NCBI GenBank assembly: GCA_028713325.1
Contig: JAQTON010000001.1
Span: 1 to 64,000 of the forward strand
DNA: 64,000 bases
Origin: Candidatus Altimarinota bacterium
GTDB lineage: Bacteria; Patescibacteriota; Gracilibacteria; BD1-5; UBA2023
Direction: 5' to 3'
The notes under the pieces were generated by a model. That model made no database searches. It was not told where the DNA came from and worked only from the letters and a program-made list of their open reading frames with translations. A program made the position numbers and the translations under genes. Of this stretch, positions 27,841 to 38,765 are shown in pieces. Every line of letters begins with the position of its first letter. Within the stretch, counting starts at the first letter, position 1.

Positions 27841-28527
27841 ATGAAACAAGTTTTTTCTCACTCCATCACCCTCGTCCCCGATACTGATTCTCTCGATAAC
27901 CAGTATCTTTTTCGCCTTGCGACGGATATTGCTTCGCTGATTATTGTCGACCTTGCAGAGCTTCTGAAAGAGTTTCGAAATGATCGTGTAGAATTCAAGA
28001 AAGATTACAAACTCTGGAATCAGGTGTACCCAACCGAGAAAGAACTGGATCTTTTTCGGACAGTAGTGGAGAAGTCTCTTGTGGATGGGCGGAAGGTTCA
28101 TATTATCAATTGTACCCTTCGTGAGGAAGTGCTCCTCGTTCGGGAACTGTATGAAGAACTCGGATACTTCGATGCGAAAGAGAATCGGTTTGTGGTTCCG
28201 TTTGCGACTGTTCCCGTTACCATCGGAGTGAATATCCGGAATCTTGTGTATTCCACCAAGGATTACAAATCCAAACGAGAGAGTATTTGTTTCATCCCGC
28301 CGCCACGCGAATCGGGACACGTTAAAACTCTCTTCGCGGCAATCAATTCGTGAGTCGTATCGACGGTTGGTATTAATAATCTTTCGACAGAAAAAGAACT
28401 CTTGAAAACTCTTTTGGAGACCGAAAAGATAAATCTGACCACGCTTGCACAAGTGATGTACGGAAATTTTATGGAAATGGGGTGTCAGGTAGGGAAGACG
28501 GAAGAATGGAGAGTGGAGCTCTCGTAA
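27841..28527 (+). CDS. Hypothetical protein
   Basis: 228 residues with one TGA (AINS-G-VVSTVGINN). It is soluble and mixed alpha/beta with no signal peptide. A repeated theme of strand-helix units and the phrase CFIPPPRESGHVKTLF suggest an enzyme-like fold, but I recognise no family. It is followed by its own terminator. Confidence 0.75.
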
Positions 28528-28561
28528 TAAAATCCTCTTCGTTAGAAGAGGATTTTATTTG
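28527..28561 (+). terminator. Bidirectional-looking terminator
   Basis: AATAAAATCCTCTTC-gtta-GAAGAGGATTTTATT, a long near-perfect stem with A- and T-rich flanks between convergent genes. Confidence 0.88.
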
Positions 28562-28567
28562 TATTAC

Positions 28568-28873
28568 TTATGCTCCTTTTCCTTGGAGGGTGATATTGAG
28601 GAGCGATTGCTCGATTTCTTTTTCGAGCTCCCCCTGTACTTCCTTCATAAGAATCAAATCCCTAATGACATTGCGTTTTGCTTCTTTTTCATGCTTTTTT
28701 TCGTTCGCCACGAAAAAACTGTAGATATGGGGTGCGAGAAAATAAACGCATCCGTAGAGAATTATGGTTCCAAGCACCATGAGCGGTACCATAAGGCTAT
28801 CCATGCTGAATACGTAGGAAAAAGCGTGGAGATTTTCCGGATTGTATTGGAAGGTGTATGTAGTAGAAAGCAT
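28568..28873 (-). CDS. Small single-pass membrane protein next to sortase
   Basis: 101 residues. One clear transmembrane segment near residues 29-53 (LMVPLMVLGTIILYGCVYFLA), then a cytosolic-looking charged coiled coil (ANEKKHEKEAKRN...EKEIEQ). It follows the sortase gene with 24 bp between. The role is unknown; it may be a sortase accessory. Confidence 0.7.
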   Translation of the reverse strand: MLSTTYTFQYNPENLHAFSYVFSMDSLMVPLMVLGTIILYGCVYFLAPHIYSFFVANEKKHEKEAKRNVIRDLILMKEVQGELEKEIEQSLLNITLQGKGA

Positions 28874-28897
28874 ATACGAATAGTTATGAATTATTTT

Positions 28898-29896
28898 CTA
28901 TTTCTCTTCCTGAAGTTCTGCAAATATAATGAGACGGTTGAGGGTTGTGCCGATTGGCCAACACGTCATGAGAGATATTTCCTTTTTCGTATCGCCTCGT
29001 TCAAGGATTTTTACATTTCCCGGTTTCACCACTTTTTTCTCACGGATAATATAGGTGAATTTCTTTTGGTTATAGTAAACGATAATCTCGTCCCCAAAAG
29101 TAAGTTCGTCAAGGAGTGCAAAAACACTGTTATACTCTCCCTTTACCCAGGGGTAATTGGAGCTGTGTCCGAAAATGAAGGTATTTCCCGTCTCTCCCGG
29201 TTTCGCTGTTCCCGGATAGCGAACCACTCATTTTTCGAGTTCCTGCATGAAGATATTTTCAATATGATCAAAATCGAATCCTGCATCGAGCCTCACATCC
29301 ACGAGAGGGATATTTTTTCCGATTTTTGGGATAATGATACGATTATCATAGGGGGTTATATCGAGATCGATATTCATTTTTGCTTCGAGTGAGATCAGTC
29401 GTTTTGGAGAAAATCGATCTTCCCGGACACTCGTATTGCTTTCCTCTAGTTTTTTTCGGATACTCGTTTGCTCCTCCTCGTTTGCTCCGATATCCACACT
29501 ATTATCCGCATACACCGTTACCCGTGATTTATCGAGCACCGAGATGATATCATTCTTGGAATCGGTGAGTCCTTGGGGATTTATATAGGCGGAAAGAAGG
29601 GTAGAATAGGAATTCCAGTTTGTGGTGGCGAGAAGTACGACAAATACGATGGCGGAAATACTCAGATAATAGAACATAAACTGGATTTTTGGTACGCTCG
29701 CACGACGAAAACGAGTCAAGAGGGATTCTCGGGAAATATTTTTCGATTCCTTGTTTGTAAAGATTTCTACAGAAGGATTTTCGATAAGATTCAGAGGATC
29801 AACCATGATTGATACATCATTGCTCGCAATTATCTCCTCTCTATCAAGAAGAGCGAGAATATCGAGGGTGTTTGTGGGTGTTTGCTGTAAATGCAT
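28898..29896 (-). CDS. Sortase-family transpeptidase
   Basis: 332 residues. A membrane-anchored cysteine transpeptidase that would attach or trim surface proteins. A transmembrane segment lies near residues 75-95 (FMFYYLSISAIVFVVLLA) after a long cytosolic N-terminus. The catalytic domain has GVVRYPGTAKPGETGN, the catalytic His in FIFGHSS, and the Cys/Arg pair in SLMTCWPIGTTLNRL. The Gly before VVRYPG is a TGA codon and is conserved in sortases. Natural substrates may include the SLH or pilin-like surface proteins in this window, but no sorting signal was seen. Confidence 0.9.
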
Positions 29897-29999
29897 GGTA
29901 TGTGTTTTTGTATGAAATATTGATATGTATTGATGACCTGAATATCTTACCTTATTTTTTTATGAGAGTCAAAAAAGCGAATTGACAAAGCGGTATATG

Positions 30000-31265
30000 C
30001 TATTCCATTGTAAAACGTACCATCGTATCTTGCTTTTGTACTGCTTGTAAACGCTTGGTATTTTTGAGAAGTCCGAAGGTGAGAGTATTGAGAATCGCAT
30101 ATATCTCGTATACGAGAGGTATTCGGATAAATACATTCGACTCGAGAGAGGCGATTCCATAGAATACAGGAAAAAAGAGAAAGAGTTCGAGGGGAGACGT
30201 GAAGTCGAAAAGAAATCCGATACAAACGGCAAGGAGTGTAATGACGAGCCCTTGACCTATGGCAAGAACATACCGTGTTGCACGATTCATAAAGAGTTTT
30301 GGGAGAAATATCAGGTTACAAAAAGGGATAAAAATCCAAAAAGGTTGGAACGGAAGTTTCTCATCCGTGAAGTACCCCTGAAGAGATATTTGAAGGTTTC
30401 TGTCTTTCTCTTGTGTATTTTTCAGATGATTCGCAAAAGAAACGGAATCTTTTTTCCCGAATATCATCCTGCCGATATCCATGAGATACGGAGGGATGGA
30501 ACGAACTGTTTCATAGACGGATTCCATTCCCGGTATGCGTTCAAAAAAATAAGGAACGGTGTGATTATCGGTTGTAAAGAACCGTGCCGCAAGGAAAACA
30601 ATCATAAATATTCCCAAAAAGAGCAAAATCATGGAAAGCGAATCAAAGCCCCCGTTTGTGAACGAGAGAATATAGATGAATCAAAAAATCGAAGACACCC
30701 TCGCTCCGGTAATCGTAACGATATTGGGGAGTCTTTTTGCAATAATCATTCCGACAAAGGGTATATGGGAAAGGAGGAGAAGGATTCTCTGTGCCTCGGA
30801 TGCTCCGGAGAACTGAAAGGTGTGCCCTTGCAAGGAAAACAATCCGTTACCATTTTCCGTACTCTCTCTCTGATCGTTCTTTTGTCCCATATATACTCCC
30901 TGGATAATAAAAAGCGTTAGCGTAACGAAGAAAGCGATTTGGATACAGTGGTCTATTGTAATTTGAAAAACCGGAATGGAGTAAGAGAAGAATCCGCTGA
31001 GAAATTGGGCGTAGAAAAAGTAGGCTACAAAAAAAAGAATATGCCCTTTGGTAGCGATTTTTGCATGCTGTTTGATGAACGGATCGGCGAAATTGGGATT
31101 ATTTTTTGCGAGCAAAAAGAGCCATCCGAGAAAGAAATAGGAGATAGAGGCGTTGTTTCGTACTTTTTGCGGTATCATAGCAGATAGAGGATTAGGACTT
31201 CGCAGATAGGTTTTTACTTCTTGTCCATATGAAGCCAGTGGTTTCTGAAAGCTCTCTAAGGCCAT
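30000..31265 (-). CDS. Multipass membrane protein
   Basis: 421 residues formed by reading one TGA as Gly (SSIF-G-FIYILS), in frame between two long standard-code pieces. It has about eight hydrophobic segments. The first part (ISYFFLGWLFLLAKNNPNFADPFIKQHAKIATKGH) looks like the Tic20/DUF4870-like integral membrane family; the second half has more segments and a basic C-terminus. Function unknown. It lies upstream of the sortase on the same strand, so the two may share a transcript. Confidence 0.75.
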
Positions 31266-31372
31266 ATGAACGGCGAAATGAAAATCCTATCTGCTTCGAT
31301 GAAATATATGAGAATTCAAATTTTTTCTTATATTCTCGTCCATCGTACCATATACTTCTTTTTTTTGCAAAA

Positions 31373-31404
31373 AAATCCCATCCCGAAAACTCGGGATGGG
31401 ATTT
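31373..31404 (-). terminator. Terminator of rpsU
   Basis: AAATCCCATCCCGA-aaac-TCGGGATGGGATTT. Read on the minus strand it is followed by TTTTTTGC, just after the rpsU stop. Confidence 0.9.
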
Positions 31405-31418
31405 GAAAACCAGAGCTC

Positions 31419-31622
31419 TTACGCTCGTGCTTTTTCGTTGATATCGCGGTACACTTGACGAATAATCGCCTTTTCTCGAATCTTTCGTGAAGAAAGAGCT
31501 CGTACAGCATAACGTCCGTTTCGGAGTTTATTTGCTACACGAGTCTGGAAGAACATCTTCTTGTATCGAAGGATGAGCTTCTCGTTTGACTCGGAATCGT
31601 TTTTGATAGTGTATACAATCAT
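31419..31622 (-). CDS. rpsU: 30S ribosomal protein S21
   Basis: 67 residues: MIVYTIKNDSESNEKLILRYKKMFFQTRVANKLRNGRYAVRALSSRKIREKAIIRQ matches bS21 (one helix, then a basic helix). The start at 31622 is supported by an AGGAG Shine-Dalgarno 7 bp upstream, unusual in this genome. It is monocistronic, with a terminator. Confidence 0.9.
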   Translation of the reverse strand: MIVYTIKNDSESNEKLILRYKKMFFQTRVANKLRNGRYAVRALSSRKIREKAIIRQVYRDINEKARA

Positions 31623-31741
31623 GATGGATCTCCTGTATAAATAATAAAGTGCGGTCATTGTATGGAAAAGGTCGGATTTGTCAAAACAATCGAAATTTTT
31701 ATGAAAAATCGTCGAAATTTCTATAATTCATCAAAAGAAAC

Positions 31742-31769
31742 TTGCATATTTATGAAAAGTGTGTATAAC
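31742..31769 (+). promoter_or_regulatory. Promoter of the beta-CASP hydrolase gene
   Basis: TTGCAT at 31742-31747 and TATAAC at 31764-31769, spaced 16 bp. The leader contains GTTCTTTAACA, also found in the SLH-gene leader, and a GGAGA Shine-Dalgarno-like site before the ATG. Confidence 0.6.
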
Positions 31770-31825
31770 AAATTCAGTTCTTTAACAAAATCTATCTACA
31801 TTCACATCTCAACGGGAGAATTGTC

Positions 31826-33544
31826 ATGCCAAAACGTACAGTGGAAAACATATTGCTTCAACATTTCGGAGGTATAGGGAATGACGATCAGAGTCTCACG
31901 GGTTCCTGTCACAACCTGATTATCGAATATGCTGATGGCACAGAAACAAGCATCATCATCGATATGGGGGCGTTTCAGGGATTGGGACAGGATTTAAACC
32001 CATTTCTTCCATTCAATACCGACAGTGTTCATGCGGTTATCGTAACTCATGGACATATCGATCATTGCGGACGTCTTCCGATGTTGTTTAACCAAAAGAA
32101 ACCATTCGGGGGCGATATTTACACTTCGGAACTCACGAAACTTGTCGCTCATACGGCTCTGCTCGATAGTGCGAAGATATTCGCTACCGAGTACGAGAAG
32201 GAAAAACGCAAGTATGACAAATTCGTTGAAGAATGCAAGGAAGCACGTCGCACAGTGACAAGTTATGAGTCTACCGGCGTTAAGCGTGATTCCGGCGGAA
32301 ATCGTAACGAAACTCATGACGCTCGTCCGAGCAAGGAAATATACGATATTGCCAAGAAACTCTTGCGTGATCAGAAGATCGAAAAGGAAGCGGATATCTA
32401 TACCAAGATTCAAAAACCCCTGCTTCCGATTTTCACGCCGGACGATGTCGAAACCGCCATACAAGGGACGACGGAAGTGGAATTTTCTGTGGATAAAAAG
32501 GTTCACTGGCAGGAAATCTGTCCAGAAGTATCTTTTTCTCTCTGGAACGCCGGGCATGTTGCCGGTTCTGCTTCTGTTGTCTTTCGTGTCGCAACGGGAA
32601 AAGCCAAGATGAAGTATTATCTCTTCTCGGGTGATCTCGGTCCGACTCGTACGCCCATTCATCCATTTGGTCTTGCGGAGGTTCCTAACTTTCCGTTTGA
32701 TGTAGTGGTTGCAGAAACGACATACGGCAACGAAGTTCGTAAAGAGTTCCATGTCGGACATCGTGAATTTGAGGAGAGTGTTATCAAGGCCTCAACGACA
32801 CGAGACCGTCTCATTATTCCTTCTTTCGCACTCGATCGGGCACAGATGCTTCTGTTTTTGCTCATTAAAATGCGTCAGGAGGGGAAATTCAAAGGGAAAA
32901 TCTACTTGGATTCTCCGCTTGCAACCGTGTACACCGATCTTTATCGACAGTATGGTGTACCGGAAAGCGGGATGAACGAACTGAAACCGGGTTCAGGCAC
33001 CTTTTCATTCATCGATGCAACTTTGCGCGAAGGGATTCTCGCCGAGGAAGGTTTCAAAATTATCGTAACGTCATCGGGTATGGCAACGGGTGGGCCGATT
33101 ATGACCTATCTTTTGAAATATCTCGCCGATATTCGGACAACATTCTTCTTTATGGGGTACATGGCCGAAGGAACACTCGGTCGTGATCTGACGGATGATA
33201 TCAAGCCGAAAAAACTGGTTCGTCTTCCGGATGTGGAGCATCCCATCGAAGTACTTGCTCGGGTGAAGCGTTTTAATTTCATCTCGGGTCATATGGATCA
33301 GAAAGATCTCTGGGAATGGTACAAGAAATTGCACCTTCGTCCCGGGGCTCGCGTTGTTCTGGTTCATGGGGAACGTGATTCGTCAACCTTGGCATTTAAG
33401 CACTTCCTCGGTCGTCGGAAAATCGACTCTACTGCACAAGGAATAGTCATTCCTGAAGCGGACAACATTCTCGTACCGGATGTGAATGAGATATATTCTG
33501 TTTTTTGAACCCAAAAAATATTTTCCCGGAAAGGAGGAAAATAA
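31826..33544 (+). CDS. Metallo-beta-lactamase/beta-CASP-fold ribonuclease-like protein
   Basis: 572 residues when the TGA at 33506 is read as Gly (560 if it stopped there). The metal site HGHIDH lies near residues 75-80, with further ligands at GHVAGS, SGDLG and SGH. Beta-CASP motifs (PSFALDRAQ, TSSGMATGGP, GYMAEGTLGR, HGERDS) place it with CPSF73/RNase J-like RNA nucleases. An insertion of about 100 residues, rich in Lys/Glu, follows HGHIDH. Among about 45 glycines not one internal codon is TGA, unlike neighbours, and codon use looks more even. Under code 25 the frame adds a 12-residue basic tail, ending at TAA 33542. Confidence 0.88.
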
Positions 33545-33580
33545 ATCCCCGCCACACATTTCGTGTGGCGGGGATTTTAC
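33543..33580 (+). terminator. Terminator after the beta-CASP gene
   Basis: A perfect 15-bp stem AAATCCCCGCCACAC / GTGTGGCGGGGATTT with a 5-nt loop. The left arm overlaps the TAA stop codon. Confidence 0.92.
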
Positions 33581-33588
33581 TTTGTTTT

Positions 33589-33924
33589 CTATCCGTGACA
33601 TGCGAGAAGTTGCTGTACCCGATTGCAGAAATTCTCTTTTTGTCTGCTTGCTATTTCGGAGAGAAATGGATGAATGCAGGCGTAGAAAAACATCGTTTTA
33701 TCATGAGCGGAAAGACTATTGTGTGCCGTGAGAAAAAGATTTGCATGTATCGGAAATCTCTCTCTGGAGAGATCGATCACCGTATCGATGAATTTATTTT
33801 TCTTATGGAAATATTTTTCGATGCAAACGCCATCTTCTTTTAAGATACGCATAACATCGAAAAAATACAACTCTGTTTTGGTGTAAAGACTCGGATTTTC
33901 TATTTCTGTGGAGGGGTAAAGCAT
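33589..33924 (-). CDS. Hypothetical protein
   Basis: 111 residues, soluble, with a helix-rich, Cys- and His-containing C-terminus (FFYACIHPFLSEIASRQKENFCNRVQQLLACHG). It follows the ferredoxin gene on the same strand with a 19-bp gap, so it is probably co-transcribed. Family unknown. Confidence 0.6.
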   Translation of the reverse strand: MLYPSTEIENPSLYTKTELYFFDVMRILKEDGVCIEKYFHKKNKFIDTVIDLSRERFPIHANLFLTAHNSLSAHDKTMFFYACIHPFLSEIASRQKENFCNRVQQLLACHG

Positions 33925-33943
33925 GAAAAAAAGAGGGTAAATA

Positions 33944-34177
33944 TTATTTCGTCCAACGGATGGCGTTTACGGGACAGGCTGAGATGGAATCATCCACATC
34001 TTTCCCTTCATAGTCGGGAAGATCTTTCACTATGGAGTATCCGTCCTCGTTGATTTCAAATACGTCTCCTGAAATCGCTACGCAGGCACCGCAACCGATA
34101 CAGGCACTGGAAACGACGGGCTTTCTCTTGAGAGCGGTGATGGTTGTCGCTACTTTTGTGGGATCTATCTGCGTCAT
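33944..34177 (-). CDS. [4Fe-4S] ferredoxin
   Basis: 77 residues. An electron carrier with one cluster site, CIGCGAC...ACPVNAI (three Cys close together and a distant Cys-Pro), as in Pseudothermotoga/Bacillus-type single-cluster ferredoxins. The start at 34177 (MTQIDPTKV) is preferred; an in-frame ATG at 34243 would add 22 residues with no ferredoxin character. Confidence 0.88.
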   Translation of the reverse strand: MTQIDPTKVATTITALKRKPVVSSACIGCGACVAISGDVFEINEDGYSIVKDLPDYEGKDVDDSISACPVNAIRWTK

Positions 34178-34270
34178 ATGTTTCGAATGAAAGGGAATAA
34201 AATTTTTGCTTGCGTATTGTATGGAATTCACTAATATACGCAAGTAATTATTTGATATAAAAAGAGTAGG

Positions 34271-34424
34271 TTTGTCATTTCGACCGTAGTGGAGAAATCC
34301 CTTTTCTTCACCATATATGAAACAATACCTCCAGACGCAGAACTAATACTATGTAATTTTTTTAAGTACAGCATTGTAATCGCGATCTAAAGGGATTCCT
34401 CGACTTCGCTCGGAATGACAGTAT
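34271..34424. repeat. Two dispersed 'HSERSRGIP'-type repeats
   Basis: gtcatttcgaccgtagtgga at 34273 and, inverted, the block around attcctcgacttcgctcgga ending near 34420. These belong to the widespread bacterial intergenic repeat whose chance translation reads HSERSRGIP. They fill most of the gap between the ferredoxin and the O-antigen-ligase gene. Confidence 0.6.
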
Positions 34425-34454
34425 TTTTCACTATATATAATCTTCAATTCTCCT

Positions 34455-35723
34455 ATGTTTGACCGCATCTTCCGCATATTTCTCGTCCTCCTTCCCTGGA
34501 GCGTCCTCGGAACCGTATTTTTTGGAAGCAAGCTCGGAATCCCCGGAGTGAGTTTCTTCAAGGAGATATTTCTCGTCCTCCTTCTCGGTTTGCTCGTATG
34601 GGATTTCTGGAAGCAAAAGATACTTCCGAAATTGGACATCCTCGATTACCTCGTCGCATCGTACATAGGGTACTTGGTGATAATTACGCTCGTAAACGGG
34701 CTCGGACTCGCGTCACTCGTATACGGCGGACGATATGATTTCGAGTTTCTCATCGCCTTCCTCATCGCGAAACACGGAAGCAGTCTCCTCGCGGGAAGCG
34801 TCTCGCAGTACTTGAAGATATTCCTCCTCTCCGCGAGTCTCGCTCTTTTCGCGGGACTTCTCGTGCGGTTCGTGTTCCACGAAACGATTCTCATTCACTT
34901 TGGATTCTCTCCAAATCTCAGTAACTGGAGTTTCGGCGGAACACCGCCCATCTACCACGGAATCGATGGGGCTCGGGTCAAGCGATTTCAGGGAATCTTC
35001 GACGGGCCGAACCCCGCGGCGTATTTCCTCCTCGTGTATACAGGACTCCTGTTTCACTATTTCCGAACCAAAAAAGCGTACCATTTCCTCATAGGACTCT
35101 GGACTATCGTCCTCCTCGGACTCGTTTTCCTTACCTACTCGCGAAGTGCGCTCATCGGCATCGTCATCGGATGTTTGGCACTCGTCGTGTTTTCTCTCGG
35201 GACCATCTGGCGTCGATACAAAAAAGAAAGTCTCTTCGTGGTACTCTTTCTCGTGGTACTCTCCGGACTCTTTTACCTCCGATACGAAGGAACCATCGAC
35301 CGAATCATCCTCCGTTCCGGCTCGTCCCAAGGGCATTTCGATCGAGCGATGACCGGACTCCAAAGGTTCGCGGAACACCCGATGGGACAATGACTCGGAA
35401 CCGCCGGCCCCGCCTACCGCTATGTCGTGAAACTCTCCGAGAATCCCATCTACGGCGGGGAAATCAAGAAGACCGAGGACTACTCCATTCCCGAGAGCTG
35501 GTACATCCAACAACTCGTCGAATGAGGCGTCATCGGATTCGTCCTCTTCGTCGCCATCATGGGAACCATTGCCTGGATCCTGTTCCCGCTCTCGCCGACC
35601 TTCTTCGCCTCGTTCGTTGCCGTTCTCACCATGAATCTCTTCCTCCATAGTTTCGAGTCCGTGTATATATCCTTGATTCTGTTCTTGATTTTGGGGCTGT
35701 TTGTGGGGAAGAGGAAGAAATAA
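34455..35723 (+). CDS. O-antigen ligase-like (WaaL family) membrane protein
   Basis: 422 residues, with two TGA codons (MGQ-G-LGTAGP and LVE-G-VIGFV) joining the C-terminal third. About ten hydrophobic segments surround a periplasmic loop containing RVKRFQGIFDGPNPAAYFLLV and RYVVKLSENPIYGGEIKKTEDYSIPESWYIQQLVEGG, the pattern of the Wzy_C/O-antigen-ligase family. It would ligate or polymerise a surface glycan. It neighbours a glycosyltransferase, with the restriction-modification gene between them. Confidence 0.85.
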
Positions 35724-35901
35724 ATTTACAGAAAATATAGTTTTTTGTAAAAAATTGAAATATAATACTTGTAAAATAGAGATAAGTGAGTATATTGCTT
35801 GAAATAATAGTTCTCAATAAAAAAATTTTTAGAAAAAGTTCTAATATCCTCTCTAAAAAAAGAAGTCTTTGGATATCCCTTTAAAAATCACCACAAATAG
35901 T

Positions 35902-38619
35902 ATGTCTGAACAATTAAAACAACTAGATGCTTGAGTTAAAATTTGAAATAAATTTGAATATTTCAATTTATGAGATGTTACAATTCAATCTTTGGCAAAA
36001 GCTGGTATAATTCCAAAAAAAGATTATTGAGATTATAATATTAAGAGACCAGACTGATTACTTGTTGATAGATCAAATAAAAAAAATCCAAAAGTTATTG
36101 CGATTGTTGAGTATAAATCAACAAAGAAATTTAAAACGGAAAGAGATATTCAAGAGGCAATAAAGCAATGTAATGATTATGCACAAGTTTTGTGAGCTAT
36201 TTTTTGAGTTGCTACTGATACAAATGTATCAGCATGGATAAATCCAAAACAAGAAAATAAGGAAAATGAATACATTGATAGTTTCTGAGTTGTTAGGAGT
36301 TTTAGTTTTATAAAAGATGAGGAGAAACAAAGACTCAGTAATAACTTTTATTTACATTTACAGAAAATTCATGAAACTAATTTTGAGAAGTTATCTGATG
36401 AAGTAAAAGAAACTTTAAAAGTTATACAAAGAATACTGGATTCTGATATATGAAAAGATAATTCACAATTGAAGGATACTATTTTTGTAGATCCCACGAA
36501 CCTTGCTAAATCAGTCTGGCAAGATATTTATGTTGCAACCTGAAAAGAACCAGAGAAGTGTTTATATAATGTGGTTGAAATATTTATTTTCAAGTTTTTA
36601 AGTGACTTGTGAGTTTTAAGGGACAATTATAGCTTTGGTCACCTTATTAAGATGTTGCCAGTAAGTAGAAATATTAAGAATATTTCTCAAAAAGAATGTG
36701 AGGATATATTGAAACATTATGCGAAGATAATTAGACCGGAAATTAAAACGGTACTTTTTCCAGCAGATATAGAAGATTGAACAACTATAATGAATTGAAC
36801 TATATTTGTAAATGAGAAAAGCGATCCTGTCTTAGAATTCGCATCTTTATTTGTTAAATCTCTCATGAGGTATGATGATTTTTGAGATTTAACAAATGTT
36901 GAAAAAGCTTTTAAAACTAAATTGTATGAAACATTTTTGAAAAGAGATAGTGGGGTAAAGTGAATGGGGCAATTTTTTACGCCAAGAAAAGTTATATGAA
37001 ATATAGTTGAAATGGCAAAAGTAGAAAATCTCAAATCTTGAGCAAGGGTTTGTGATCCATTTTGTGGAGTTTGAGGGTTTCCCTTGGAAGTTATGGCAAA
37101 TAGGAAAAATAAAGATTTTCTTATAAAAAATGGAAGGATAATAGAAAATATAGAGTATTTTGGATTTGATAAATGATCAAGTGAAAAAGATAGTGAGAGA
37201 ACAATTATTTTAGCAAAAGCCAATATGCTTATTTATTTATCAGATTTGATAAAAAATAATTCAACAATTACAGAGGAATTTTCTCGTATTTTCAATAAAA
37301 CTTTTAAATTAAAAAAATGAATTTTATGAACTTTGGCAGATATTGAAGATAACGAAGAAAATAAATATGATTTAATTATTACAAACCCACCTTATGTAAC
37401 TAAATGAAGCAGTATATTAAAACAAGAAATAGAGAAAAACTGAGATATAAGTGATTTTTATAAAATTAGCTGAACATGAGTAGAATCACTAGCTATTGAA
37501 TGGATTGTAAATAAACTGAAAAAATGATGAAAGGCTTTTGTTGTAGTTCCTGATGGAATTTTGTTGAGAAATTCCGAAAAAACTTTAAGAGAATTTATTC
37601 TAAAAGAATGTTTTTTAAATTGAATAATATCTTTGCCAAATAAAACATTTTTTACTACAAATCAAAAAACTTTTATTTTAGCACTGACAAAAAAAGATAG
37701 TGAAAATCAGAAACAAATATCTCCAATTTTTACTTACTTGGTAAGTGATATTTGAGAAGAATTAGATGTAAATAGATTTGACACTTGAAAAAGTGATTTA
37801 GAGACAGCAAAAAACCTTTTTAGAATGTTTGATGGAAACGAAACTCACTTCAAAACAGAAGATAAGAGATGCAAAATTCAAAACATATCAAAATTTGAAA
37901 GTGAAAAAAACTGGATTATAGATAAATGGTGGAGTGTTGAAGAAAAAGTTCAACTATGAATTGAAAATGAAAAAGTCTCTATAGAATTGAATGATTTTAA
38001 AACTTTATCATCCGAAGCTAAAGATAATTATTTCGAGATAATTAAAAATTTTGATATTCAGAATATCGATTCAAATTATAAAGACTTTCAAGTTTGATGA
38101 GAGGTATGAATTTTTGAAGTTAGAAAATGAAAATCCGATTATACGAAGTCTTTTATAAATGAAAATAAATGAACTTTTCCAGTTTATTCGTCTCAAACTT
38201 CAAATGATTGAATTATCTGAAACATAGATACTTATGATTTTGATCATGAGTGTTTAACTTGGACTACTGATTGAACTTATGTATGAACAGTATTTTATAG
38301 AAATAATAAATTTTCTATGACAAGTCATTGTTGAGCTTTATTTTTAAAAGAAAAATATAAATGAAAGGTCTATTTACCATATGTAAGAATAATTTTAAAT
38401 CAGGAATTGCCAAATTATAGAGAGTGAGAATGAAGTAATAAAAGACTTTGAAGTAATCTTATAAAAAATATATTTGTTAAATTCCCAGTTAATAAAAACG
38501 GAGAATTTAATATTGAAGCTCAAAAAACAATATTCAATAATTTCCAAAAAGCCGAGAGGTTAAAAAAAGATATAGAAAATATTTTTTGAGATTTATTTAA
38601 TAACAATATTGTTATATAA
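35902..38619 (+). CDS. Single-chain restriction-modification enzyme (nuclease-methyltransferase-specificity fusion)
   Basis: 905 residues, invisible under the standard code because of about 46 in-frame TGA codons. Residues 1-120 hold a PD-(D/E)xK nuclease-like site, RPDGLLVD (Asp near 51) and AIVEYKS (Glu 70, Lys 72). The N6-adenine methyltransferase domain has GQFFTPRKV (about 356), motif I DPFCGVGG (about 385-392) and motif IV NPPY (about 495). From about 730 comes a type I HsdS-like target recognition domain (GTFPVYSSQTSNDGIIGNIDTY...SMTSHCGALF...LPYVRIIL). The domain order matches type IIG/BcgI-like enzymes that cut and methylate. The gene is much more AT-rich than its surroundings, yet uses code 25 heavily, pointing to transfer from an AT-rich code-25 relative. 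Confidence 0.92.
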
Positions 38620-38649
38620 AATAGTATTGAGTAGGGATATCCTATTTTT

Positions 38650-38690
38650 CTTCTATGGACTTTATCTCCTTCTGACGACCTGGAAAGAAA
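38650..38690 (+). pseudogene. Fragment duplicating the start of the glycosyltransferase gene
   Basis: The segment beginning atggactttatctccttctg matches the true start at 38766 (atgaacttcatatttttctg) in 18 of its first 25 or so positions, including the shared TTCTGACGAC. It then runs into a palindrome and a TAG. It looks like a remnant left by rearrangement or insertion. Confidence 0.5.
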
Positions 38691-38713
38691 TTTTCTAGAA
38701 AAATCATTTGCAA

Positions 38714-38755
38714 AAAAGTACATAGTACATAGTCTACTATGTACTATGTACTTTT
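38714..38755. terminator. 19-bp perfect palindrome, probable terminator
   Basis: AAAAGTACATAGTACATAG - tcta - CTATGTACTATGTACTTTT. It lies downstream of the restriction-modification gene and 10 bp before the glycosyltransferase start. Each arm also contains a direct GTACATAGTACATAG repeat. A-rich on one side and T-rich on the other, it could stop transcription both ways. Confidence 0.65.
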
Positions 38756-38765
38756 AAAACTCTCC

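Noticed and set aside
34713-35648. A 311-residue very acidic minus-strand frame opposite the O-antigen-ligase gene
   Set aside because: Extreme Glu/Asp content with no motif is a shadow of the Leu/Phe-rich membrane gene on the plus strand.
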